Below the pieces are notes generated by a model, which saw only the letters and a program-made list of their open reading frames with translations, did no database searches and was not told the DNA's origin. Made by a program: the position numbers and the translations under genes. A DNA stretch of 64,000 nt from Desulfovibrio cuneatus DSM 11391 (GTDB taxonomy: Bacteria; Desulfobacterota; Desulfovibrionia; Desulfovibrionales; Desulfovibrionaceae). Shown one piece after another: positions 44,207 to 51,999 of the stretch; positions within the stretch are counted from its first letter, which is position 1; each line of letters starts with the position of its first letter. The stretch is from positions 21,113-85,112 of the forward strand of contig NZ_AUCY01000019.1 in assembly GCF_000430005.1 (NCBI RefSeq), in the 5' to 3' direction.

Positions 44207-46477
44207 TTAACGATAGTACAGGTTGCGGCCGCCCATGGTCATAAGGGCCTGGTGCAGGTTAAAGCGCATTTCCCGTCTATCCCAGATGCCCTGGATGTGA
44301 CCGCGCTCCAGCGCTTTATACACGTTGTGGTAGTGGGGTGGCACCTGCACACCCGTGGTTTCCGTAATAACGCCGGGGCCAGCAAAACCTACGTTGGCAG
44401 AGCGAATACCAAATTGGTAAGGGGAGCAGCCAAGGAAGCTGGCCACCGGCCCTGCATAGGAATTGGTGTCGTAAGTCACCATGTACAGGCCACCAGCGTC
44501 AATGTAGCGGCGCACAGCCATGGTACAGCGCGGCATTTGAATTACGCCGTTGGTGCCTTCCTGAATGCGAATGCCGGCGGTGCCGTGTACATACGCCAGG
44601 AAGGGGTAGCGTTTGCGCTTGGCCCGTTCCGCTGCGCGAATGAACTTTTCGCCTTCCGCTGCACCCACGGTGCCCCCGCGGAATGCGCCAGTGAGCATGG
44701 CCACCACCATTTTTACGTCATTAATCTGGGCCTCAAAAGTCATGCAGGCGCTTTTCATGCCTGTTTTTCTTTTGGCTTCAGCAAGTTTTTCATCCATGCC
44801 GGGCATACTCAGGGGGTTGCCTGCTTCCATGTGTGCGTCAAACTCATAGAGAGAGTTCTTGTCAAACACGTTGTGCAGGTACCACTGGTGCTCCATGGGG
44901 AAGTGGTGCCCACAGTTGGGGCACACCCCGGCAAATTCACCAAACAGGTCAGGTGCCCAAATGTCCAGGCAGCCATGCACTGTGGCGTTGGGGCAGGTTA
45001 CGGCGCGGTCTTCCTTTGCCCGGCGGCTTACCCAGGCCCAGTTGCCACCCCGTTGTTCCTGGGTGTCGTTCCACTCGGAAAGTTCGGTGAGCTGGCGGGC
45101 TGTGTCGGCATTTACCTGTTCACCAGAGCCAAGCACCTTGGCTATCACGTTGCGTACGGGGTTGACCAGGCGTTCAAAAAATAAACGCCATTCTGATTCA
45201 ATTTCCCCGGCAATTTCGGAAAGCTTTTGCTGGTGTTTGTGCAGCATGTGGTAGCGGATGTGGGAAACCATTTCCGCTGTGAATTCCTGCCAGCGCGTTT
45301 GCATGCGCTCCCACAGGGGGGTGCTGTCGGGGGCGGCATTGCGGGAAAGGGCCCGGAATTTCGCATGGCGCTTGTTTATAAGGCGCACCTTGGCGTTGCT
45401 GGAAAGGCTCCAACTGACGTAGGTTTTTTCAAAATCAATACCGCTTTTTGCGCGCCGTTCGCGCGATTTCAGCGCGATGGTGCGGTAAAGGCCGTTGCCA
45501 CGAATGCCGAGCACCACTTCATCTGTGGCGCGTAGCACTTGCTGGCGCAGGGTGCGGAAAAAGTCGTAATGGTGTGGCCGGGCACCCAGGGAAGGTTCTT
45601 GTACAATCCTGTCAATGTAGCCCATGCGCAAGTTGTCTTGTGCGGTAATGTGCATGCGCATGGCACATGCTTCCACCAGTTCTTGCCCTGCACGCTGGCC
45701 TGTGCGCAGTCTTCCTTCAATGGCGGCAGCGCCTTCCGGGGAAATAACGGAATAATAGCCGTGGGAAAGCATCAGGCGTTTGTCTGCAAGGCCAATGGCT
45801 TCCGCACCGCCAGAACCACCTTCGGAAAAAATGGCCACCACTGGTACCTGGAGTGAAGACATTTCATACAGGTTGGCAGCAATTTGCTGGGCTGCACCGG
45901 GGGTGTCTTCAATGGGGTAGGAGCCAGGGGTGAACACATAGGTGTGCACGGGAATGTTTTCCGTTTCGGCCACCTTCATGTAGTGCAGCGCCTTGGCGTT
46001 GCCCCAGGGTTTTACAGAGCCACCGTTGCGAAATTCTTCGCCATGGCCCTTTTCCTGCCCAATAACCATTATGGACTGGTTGACGGTTTTTTTACCGCGG
46101 CGGCGGGAAATGTATGCCCGTGCAATAACCATGGAAGGGTCAATGGAATGTTCGTCCATGCTGCCGATTTCCGTGTAGTTGTCGTACACGTTTTCAAGAA
46201 TATCGCGCAGGCATATGCGTTGCGGGTGGCGCACAATGCGAACTTTGTCCATGGCGGTAAGGCTGGTTTCCAGTTTGTTTTCAACAAACACAAACAGGTC
46301 TTCCAAGTCTTGCACCAGTTTGCGGCGTTTTTCAGGGCTAAGGTGCCCCTCTTGCTGGCGCACGTCGGCCATTTTCGATTCCAGAAGGGAAAGGCTCTCT
46401 TTCTGGGTAGAACCGAAGATATCGCGAATGTACGTGAGCCGTTCGCTCAGGTGCTGGATTTTCTTTTCTGTTTCCAT
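44207..46477 (-). CDS. Acetyl-CoA carboxylase carboxyltransferase, AccA-AccD fusion
   Basis: Moves the carboxyl group from biotin to acetyl-CoA. 756 residues in one chain. The first half is alpha-like (AccA): QHLSERLTYIRDIFG, FSEGGSGGAEAIGLADKRLM, YYSVISPEGAAAI. The second is beta-like (AccD): a zinc ribbon starting TCPNATVHGC and containing GVCPNCGHHFPMEHQ, then FAGPGVITETTGVQVP. The order alpha-beta is the reverse of plant-type or actinobacterial beta-alpha carboxyltransferases. Between accC and the biotinyl-like gene. Other acyl-CoA substrates cannot be excluded. Confidence 0.85.
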   Translation of the reverse strand: METEKKIQHLSERLTYIRDIFGSTQKESLSLLESKMADVRQQEGHLSPEKRRKLVQDLEDLFVFVENKLETSLTAMDKVRIVRHPQRICLRDILENVYDNYTEIGSMDEHSIDPSMVIARAYISRRRGKKTVNQSIMVIGQEKGHGEEFRNGGSVKPWGNAKALHYMKVAETENIPVHTYVFTPGSYPIEDTPGAAQQIAANLYEMSSLQVPVVAIFSEGGSGGAEAIGLADKRLMLSHGYYSVISPEGAAAIEGRLRTGQRAGQELVEACAMRMHITAQDNLRMGYIDRIVQEPSLGARPHHYDFFRTLRQQVLRATDEVVLGIRGNGLYRTIALKSRERRAKSGIDFEKTYVSWSLSSNAKVRLINKRHAKFRALSRNAAPDSTPLWERMQTRWQEFTAEMVSHIRYHMLHKHQQKLSEIAGEIESEWRLFFERLVNPVRNVIAKVLGSGEQVNADTARQLTELSEWNDTQEQRGGNWAWVSRRAKEDRAVTCPNATVHGCLDIWAPDLFGEFAGVCPNCGHHFPMEHQWYLHNVFDKNSLYEFDAHMEAGNPLSMPGMDEKLAEAKRKTGMKSACMTFEAQINDVKMVVAMLTGAFRGGTVGAAEGEKFIRAAERAKRKRYPFLAYVHGTAGIRIQEGTNGVIQMPRCTMAVRRYIDAGGLYMVTYDTNSYAGPVASFLGCSPYQFGIRSANVGFAGPGVITETTGVQVPPHYHNVYKALERGHIQGIWDRREMRFNLHQALMTMGGRNLYYR

Positions 46478-46640
46478 CAGGTACCTGGTGGTTGGGGTGT
46501 AGGGTGTACCTTTGCATTTATATGGATGCCCTGCAAAGGGTTACGCCACTTACAGTGTGTGGCTTTCAGGGGGCGCCCCCCAAAGCCATTGCCTGTGCAG
46601 GCTAAGTGGTTGGCTTTATGCCGCACAGGCTGGGGTATTT

Positions 46641-48059
46641 TTAAAACAAGAGAATATGGGGTGTTTTGTTATGCAAAAAGGCTATGTTAGACTTCATACC
46701 TTCCCCTGCCTGGTTTGCCCCCTCTAAGGTGAGGTTGTCCAGAAAGTTCAGGCCACGCAGCCGTACTTCTGCAAGGTCATTGCCCCACACAATGCCAAGG
46801 GCAAGGTTGGGGTCAAATTCTGTAGGAATGTCGTAAGGCTGGTCTGTGGGCACATGGGTGTGCATGGTGAGCCAGTCTTCCTGTTTCCAGTCAAACTTGG
46901 TAATGCGGCCCACCCAGGGGGAAAACCTATTTTCCGGCGCTTCCGCAATTATGCGGTATTCAATGCCCACGCCTTCAAACGTGATGTCTTCCTGGTTATA
47001 GCCAATGGGTTCGCCAAGGCCACAGCGAATCTGTTCCTTGATGATGTTTACCCCGGCCTGGCCCTTAATACGTGAAATGGCAGCAGAAACGCCGTTTTCC
47101 ACCTGAATGCGGGTGTTTACTTCCATCAGGTAGGGGGTGCCATCGCGGGCAACAATCCATTCCCAGGTACCCACGTTGTCGTATTTCACTTCACGGGCCA
47201 TGGCAAGGGAGTGGGCGGTAATGTCGTCCAGCACCTTTTGGGCGTCAAAGCTGTAGGAAACGGCAGAAGGGTCGAACCCCGGGGCGACTTCCACCCGCTT
47301 TTGCAGGCCAGTACTTTGAATGGAGCAGTTACGGGTGCCAAAGTGAACAATGTTGGCGCAGCCGCGTTCTGCCAGAATTTGCACTTCAAGGTGGTTGAAG
47401 TCACGAATGCGCTGTTCAATGAGTACGCCTTCGTCTTTAAATTGCCGTGCAGCATAGTTGCGAATACGGCGGTACACGGAGCGGAACAGGTCAATGTCGT
47501 GTACTTCTTCAATGCCCATGCCGCCGCCGCCAGCGGAAGCTTTTACCAGCACCATGGGGCTTTCAATACCTTGCTGGCGCTGGAATTCATACAGGCTGCG
47601 GGCAATTTTTTCGGCTTCCAGTTCATCATAAATAGGCTTGTCTGAACCGGGAACAGTGGGTACACCTAAGCTGCGGGCAAGACGTTTTGTATTGATTTTA
47701 TCCCCAAGTTCGCGGATAACCCGCCAGGAGGGGCCAATAAAAATGAGCTTTCTGTCCCGCTGGGATACACGGCGGGCAAAGCGGTAGTCTTCTGCAAAAA
47801 AACCGTAGCCAGGGTGCACGGCTGTGGCTTCGGCATCGTCTGCCACGGCCAGCAGTTCGTTGGCATCGTGGTAAGAAGAAACGCGGTAAAGCGATTTCTT
47901 GCCACCTTTTTCACGCGCAAGGCGCACATGCCCGGAGGCAGCGTCTTCCGCCGTGTGGATGCAAACAAACTCAAGGCCCAGTTGTATGCAGGCCTCAACA
48001 ATACGCACCGCAATTTCACCGCGGTTGGCAACAAGAACTTTGTGGTTGGTAATGCTCAC
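46641..48059 (-). CDS. accC: Biotin carboxylase subunit
   Basis: ATP-dependent carboxylation of biotin. 472 residues with NHKVLVANRGEIAVRIVEAC, AVHPGYGFFAEDYRFA, the glycine-rich KASAGGGGMGIEEV loop, the ATP-grasp centre and MEVNTRIQVENGVS (catalytic Glu/Asn/Arg). First gene of accC-accAD-carrier-unknown-ssb; 163 nt without evident structure follow before the fusion gene. No fused BCCP domain. Confidence 0.92.
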   Translation of the reverse strand: MSITNHKVLVANRGEIAVRIVEACIQLGLEFVCIHTAEDAASGHVRLAREKGGKKSLYRVSSYHDANELLAVADDAEATAVHPGYGFFAEDYRFARRVSQRDRKLIFIGPSWRVIRELGDKINTKRLARSLGVPTVPGSDKPIYDELEAEKIARSLYEFQRQQGIESPMVLVKASAGGGGMGIEEVHDIDLFRSVYRRIRNYAARQFKDEGVLIEQRIRDFNHLEVQILAERGCANIVHFGTRNCSIQSTGLQKRVEVAPGFDPSAVSYSFDAQKVLDDITAHSLAMAREVKYDNVGTWEWIVARDGTPYLMEVNTRIQVENGVSAAISRIKGQAGVNIIKEQIRCGLGEPIGYNQEDITFEGVGIEYRIIAEAPENRFSPWVGRITKFDWKQEDWLTMHTHVPTDQPYDIPTEFDPNLALGIVWGNDLAEVRLRGLNFLDNLTLEGANQAGEGMKSNIAFLHNKTPHILLF

Positions 48060-48145
48060 CAGTGGTTTCCTGCTTCTTTTCGTTTTATGGTCAGGGAGTA
48101 ACTCCCCCTTATGCGGGGGGCAACGCTGTAACAGGTAGGCACTTT

Positions 48146-48985
48146 ATGCAAAACCTGAAAAAAGTCCAGATGTGTATTGATCGAATTTTTTCCCAACTGC
48201 CGCAGGGGTTTATTCCTGCCGTTGGCGTTGTGCTTGGAACAGGCCTTGGTGGTGTTGCCGAAGCCCTGGAAAGTGCCTTGGCTGTGCAGTATGCCAGCTT
48301 AACCGGATTTCCGCAATCAAAGGTTGCGTCCCACGCCGGAAGATTTTTGTTTGGCACGGTAAATGGCGTGCCTGTGGTGTTACAGCAGGGCCGTTGCCAC
48401 TTATATGAAGGGTATTCCCCGGCGGAAGTCTGTATGGGGGTGCGGGTTATGGCCGGGCTCGGCATACATACCCTTGTTATTACCAACGCCGCAGGGGCCA
48501 TTAACCCCCACTTTGCCATGGGTAATATTATGCTTATTGAAGACCATATAAACATGACAGGCAAAAGCCCCCTTACTGGCGACAATGAAGCGGCCTGGGG
48601 GCCACGCTTTCCTGACATGAGTGCCCCTTATGACGCAACCCTTGCCACCCACCTGGAAGGCACAGCCCTTGGCCTTGGCATGCGCCTTGAAAAAGGTGTG
48701 TATGTGGGCATTCAGGGGCCGCAGCTTGAAACGCGGGCAGAAACACGCATGCTGCGCGGGTTTGGGGCAGACGCTGTGGGTATGTCTACCGTGCTGGAAG
48801 TGATTGTCGCGCGGCACATGGGGCTGCGTGTGGCTGGCCTTTCCTGCCTGACCAACAAGAACCTGCCGGATTGTATGGAAAAAGCTGAGCTTGATGATAT
48901 TATTCATGTGGCAAATCAGGTAGGGGGAAAGCTGGGGACATTGCTGACCGCCGCCTTGCCTGCCATGGCTGCACGGCCAGCCTAG
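48146..48985 (+). CDS. Purine nucleoside phosphorylase
   Basis: Phosphorolysis of purine nucleosides (inosine/guanosine type, trimeric class). 279 residues from the ATG at 48146. Motifs: VVLGTGLGGVAEAL, the phosphate site SHAGRFLFG and RCHLYEGYSPAEV, NAAGAINP (base binding), GIQGPQLETRAE and GMSTVLEVIVARH. Divergent from accC. Its TAG abuts repeat copy E. Confidence 0.93.
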   Translation: MQNLKKVQMCIDRIFSQLPQGFIPAVGVVLGTGLGGVAEALESALAVQYASLTGFPQSKVASHAGRFLFGTVNGVPVVLQQGRCHLYEGYSPAEVCMGVRVMAGLGIHTLVITNAAGAINPHFAMGNIMLIEDHINMTGKSPLTGDNEAAWGPRFPDMSAPYDATLATHLEGTALGLGMRLEKGVYVGIQGPQLETRAETRMLRGFGADAVGMSTVLEVIVARHMGLRVAGLSCLTNKNLPDCMEKAELDDIIHVANQVGGKLGTLLTAALPAMAARPA

Positions 48986-49165
48986 GGAAACGCTGCATTC
49001 TTTGTGTTTGGTTTTTGGCGTGGTACGTTGGTAAAACTAGCCTTTTTCGCGAATGCTGTGTTGGCGGCGAATTTTCCGTCAGGGCAGACCGTGAGGTCAG
49101 CCCCTTGGAAAATCCGCCGCCGCCTTGCCTGCACAAAAAATTCTATCATTTCACCAACGCCCCGC
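48986..49165. repeat. Family-1 element, divergent copy E
   Basis: Starts at the pnp stop codon with GGAAACGCTGCATTC. The interior folds as a long stem (GGCGGCGAATTTTCC and GGAAAATCCGCCGCC arms, tip GACCGTGAGGTC) and continues into CGCCTTGCC, which matches other copies. The right end is uncertain. It fills part of the 403-nt gap to adk. Confidence 0.5.
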
Positions 49166-49314
49166 CCAAGCACAGCCCCCTTGCTCGTGTCGTGAGCGCG
49201 CAAAGCCGCGTCCCGACCCTCGCAACGGCTTCGCTATTTAAGAGCATCGCATAGAACAGTGAGCTGAATTGGATTTACACTATATAATCGAATGAGCCAT
49301 GTTTTGCGCCAGTA

Positions 49315-49351
49315 AAAACTCCCCTGTGCCTTCACGGTACAGGGGAGTTTT
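49315..49351. terminator. Bidirectional terminator between pnp and adk
   Basis: AAAACTCCCCTGT pairs perfectly with ACAGGGGAGTTTT around an 11-nt loop; converging genes on both sides. Confidence 0.85.
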
Positions 49352-49369
49352 TCGGAAATGCCATGAGGC

Positions 49370-49388
49370 AGAATAAATCAGGGTTTCC
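49370..49388. repeat. Family-1 repeat end abutting the adk stop codon
   Basis: On the minus strand the adk TAG is followed by GGAAACCCTGATTTATTC, one base off the consensus end. Confidence 0.55.
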
Positions 49389-50060
49389 CTAAGCGAGTTT
49401 GGCCAGCAGTGTATCCCGAATCGAATCAATGCTGCCTTCGCCGTTCAGTTCAACGTAGGTAGTTTTGCCTTTGCCAGCCAGGTCTTTATAGAAGTAAGCG
49501 GCTGCCAGGGTACCTGTTTTGTCATCGTAGTAAATGTCGTGGCGCTTGTTAATGGCACCTTCGTCCTGGTCGTCGGAACGGGCGGAAAGGGCACCACCGC
49601 ACACGCGGCATTTGTCGCCATTGGGTTTAATGGCATCAATAAAAATATTGTTAGGGTGGTTATTGTCGTTTTCGCACAGGCGGCGGCCCATAATGCGGTT
49701 TTTGGCCACTTCGCGGGGCAGTAAAATTTCAATAACATAATCAAGTTTTATGTTGGCACTTTGCAGGGCGTCCCACAGTTTTTGGGCCTGCACCATGTTG
49801 CGGGGGAAGCCGTCTAGCAACCAGCCGTTAGCGCCGCGGGTTTTCAGCGTTTCCAGCACCATGGGAATGGTAATGTCGTCGGGCACAAGGTCGCCGCGGT
49901 CAATAAACTCTTTAGCTTTTTTGCCAAGTTCAGTGCCGCCGCCAATGTGCTCTCTGAAAATTGCGCCGGACTCAATGTGAGCGACATTATACTTGTTTTT
50001 TACAAGGGCCCCTTGGGTGCCTTTGCCACTGCCGTTCGGCCCAAAAATCAGAATGTTCAT
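49389..50060 (-). CDS. adk: Adenylate kinase
   Basis: Interconverts ATP, AMP and ADP. 223 residues. P-loop GPNGSGKGTQGALV, AMP site with SGAIFREHI and LDGFPRNMVQAQ, and a long LID with a Cys pair (CRVCGGALSARSDD). Start at 50060 follows GGAGG; an ATG at 50072 is in frame but would disrupt the spacing. Confidence 0.95.
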   Translation of the reverse strand: MNILIFGPNGSGKGTQGALVKNKYNVAHIESGAIFREHIGGGTELGKKAKEFIDRGDLVPDDITIPMVLETLKTRGANGWLLDGFPRNMVQAQKLWDALQSANIKLDYVIEILLPREVAKNRIMGRRLCENDNNHPNNIFIDAIKPNGDKCRVCGGALSARSDDQDEGAINKRHDIYYDDKTGTLAAAYFYKDLAGKGKTTYVELNGEGSIDSIRDTLLAKLA

Positions 50061-50312
50061 GTGTGCCTCCATGTTAATTAGTTCACAATCTATTATCCTG
50101 CTGCAACAGGCCTGTCAATTCATCTGCCCCGGAATTTTTCATGTGCGACGTGCCGGGTAACCTGTTTGGATGATTTATGAACATGCTTCTTGTGTATAAT
50201 GTCAAGTAGCGCAACGGGCGAATGGGGTACCATATCTTCTGTATTGCTTCTTGCCATTTTTCCCTTTAATGGAAAGGACAACAACAATTTTTCCTGGTGA
50301 AGGAGTTCCCCC

Positions 50313-51011
50313 ATGTATTCTGCTATACGCTATGTGCTGGTGGCCCTGTTTTGCTACGTTGCCTTTGGAGCATGGGGAGCGGTGCAGGCCGCTTTGCCGC
50401 AGTACAACGGACCTGAGGAAAATGAGGGCGGTTCTGTTATCTGCTTTCGCGATGAAGGGGCTACTGCCTATATAATTGACGCCCCGGAGGGCTGGGTTAC
50501 GGAAGCGGAGAATGACCCGGATGGGCCGTGTGTGTACTTTTTCCAGAAGGGGAAAGCGTTTGAGGAGGCTCCGGCGGTTATCTTTCCGCAACTGTTGCCA
50601 GCACGCCAAGTGGAAGACCCTGTGGCCGCTGAGGTGGAATTTTCTCAGGGGTTGTTGCGTAAGCAAGGTGGCATGGGGGTGGTGCGGGCAGGGGATAATA
50701 TTGTTTTTGGTGAAAATGAAAAACGCATGGTCTGGAAAATGCGTTACTTTGAAGATTTGCCCTTGCGGTACAAACAGCAGCTTGTGGCCTACCATGAAGG
50801 TAAGGGTGTTCTATTGCTCCTTGTGCTTTCCGGGTTGACCAAGGAAGATTTGGCTGCCCATGAGCCTGCCCTGCGTGCGAGTATGGCCAGCGTATTGCCC
50901 ATGAAGCTACAGCGCGCAAATGCAGCAAGCCAGAAAAATGGCAGTGTTCCGGTGGAGGCAGCGCCTGTTCCAGGAGAATCCGCCAGGAACAAGAAAAACA
51001 GGATGCCCTAA
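50313..51011 (+). CDS. Secreted protein of unknown function
   Basis: I do not recognise a named family. 232 residues with a clear Sec signal peptide (YVLVALFCYVAFGAWGAVQA, cleavage probably after AQA at residue 27). The mature part has a central alpha/beta-looking domain with YIIDAPEGWVTEAEN, AVIFPQLLPARQVED and YKQQLVAYHEGKGVLLLLVLS, then a polar, basic tail ending SARNKKNRMP. GAAGGAG precedes the start. Single-gene unit with a possible -10 (TATAAT at 50195). Confidence 0.65.
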   Translation: MYSAIRYVLVALFCYVAFGAWGAVQAALPQYNGPEENEGGSVICFRDEGATAYIIDAPEGWVTEAENDPDGPCVYFFQKGKAFEEAPAVIFPQLLPARQVEDPVAAEVEFSQGLLRKQGGMGVVRAGDNIVFGENEKRMVWKMRYFEDLPLRYKQQLVAYHEGKGVLLLLVLSGLTKEDLAAHEPALRASMASVLPMKLQRANAASQKNGSVPVEAAPVPGESARNKKNRMP

Positions 51012-51037
51012 AATAGGCATAGGCCCAGGAAATAACG

Positions 51038-51103
51038 CAGGCCTTTTTTACGGCAAACACAGTGTATATGTACTGTGTTTGCCATAAAAAAGGCCTGTTT
51101 TGT
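51038..51103. terminator. Long bidirectional terminator palindrome
   Basis: A 60-bp near-perfect palindrome (CAGGCCTTTTTTA..GGCAAACACAGT and its complement, 8-nt loop) with internal T and A runs; serves the secreted-protein gene and the converging rod-like gene. Confidence 0.85.
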
Positions 51104-51148
51104 TATGATTCTTGAGAATTTTTGTCAGGCACAAAATTTTTGCGGTGA

Positions 51149-51991
51149 CTATACCCGTGTGTTCAGCAAAGCGTTTGTCATTTCATCTTGCGTTTGAATG
51201 ACAGCGGCATTGCTGCTGTACATAAATTCCGCAGTGTACAGGGAAAGAACTTCACGCACCACATCCGTGTTGCTGCCTTCAGTCACTGTGGGAACACTTC
51301 CTGCCAGTTGAGGCGTCAGGTTGTTTTGCCCCTGGGCGGCTTGTGTGCTGCTCAGGGTTTGATTGAACTGGGCCTGGTTATAAAGCGCCTGGGTATATGC
51401 CTGGTTGGCCATGTTTTGCGCAAACATGGCCTGTTCATACATGGTCTGAATATATGCCTGATTGTACATGTTTTCATTGTACTGGGCTTGTTCGTATAAG
51501 GCTTGGTTGTACTGCGCTTGGTCGCGTAATAACATATCCTGTTGCGTCTGGTCCGCCAGAACCTGATCTTGCTGCACTTGGCTTAACAACAGTTGGTTCT
51601 GGCTCAGTTGGGCGTTCAGTTCTCTATTGTCCAGTACCTTGTTGTCCAGCATTTGGTTGTGCAAAGCCTGGTTGTACTGTGCTTGATTATCCCGCACCAG
51701 GTTGTCTTGTTCCTGGTTATATAACGCCTGCTCGCGCTGCGCCTGCTCTTGCAGCGCCTGACTGTACAGGTTTCTGGCTGTATCGGAAATGGAGCTGATA
51801 ACAGCAGGCCCAAGGGAACTGCTCTGGCTGATGCTGGCAACCTGTACGCCCTGGTTCTGTGGCCCGGATGTAAGAACGACATAACTGGCATTGAAGCCAT
51901 TGGTGTTGCTGTTGGCAATGTTATTGGCTGCTACTTGTGTAATAACGCTTGCCGCTTCAAGGGCGGAAAGGGATGTGTAGTAACCGTTCAT
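51149..51991 (-). CDS. Flagellar rod/hook-like protein with Asn/Gln pentad domain
   Basis: 280 residues. Residues 1-45 resemble rod and hook proteins (LSALEAASVITQVAANNIAN then SNTNGFNA), and residues 241-280 (DVVREVLSLYTAEFMYSSNA, then TQDEMTNALLNTRV) resemble their C-terminal helix. Between them, residues 77-181 are 21 consecutive pentads of consensus (N/D/E)-Q-x-(L/Q)-x, in perfect 5-residue register; shorter stretches continue to about 211 after two one-residue register shifts. The helical ends suggest axial assembly; the middle may form a beta-solenoid or a disordered Q/N domain. No flagellar genes are adjacent. Confidence 0.65.
   Translation of the reverse strand: MNGYYTSLSALEAASVITQVAANNIANSNTNGFNASYVVLTSGPQNQGVQVASISQSSSLGPAVISSISDTARNLYSQALQEQAQREQALYNQEQDNLVRDNQAQYNQALHNQMLDNKVLDNRELNAQLSQNQLLLSQVQQDQVLADQTQQDMLLRDQAQYNQALYEQAQYNENMYNQAYIQTMYEQAMFAQNMANQAYTQALYNQAQFNQTLSSTQAAQGQNNLTPQLAGSVPTVTEGSNTDVVREVLSLYTAEFMYSSNAAVIQTQDEMTNALLNTRV
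51359..51763 (-). repeat. Coding 15-bp repeat array (pentads)
   Basis: DNA of the pentad domain: degenerate 15-bp units such as AACCAGGCCTTGTAC, 21 in perfect register at 51449-51763, then degenerate. Units vary in third positions, so the array is old or under protein-level selection. Confidence 0.75.
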
Positions 51992-51999
51992 AACGCCTC

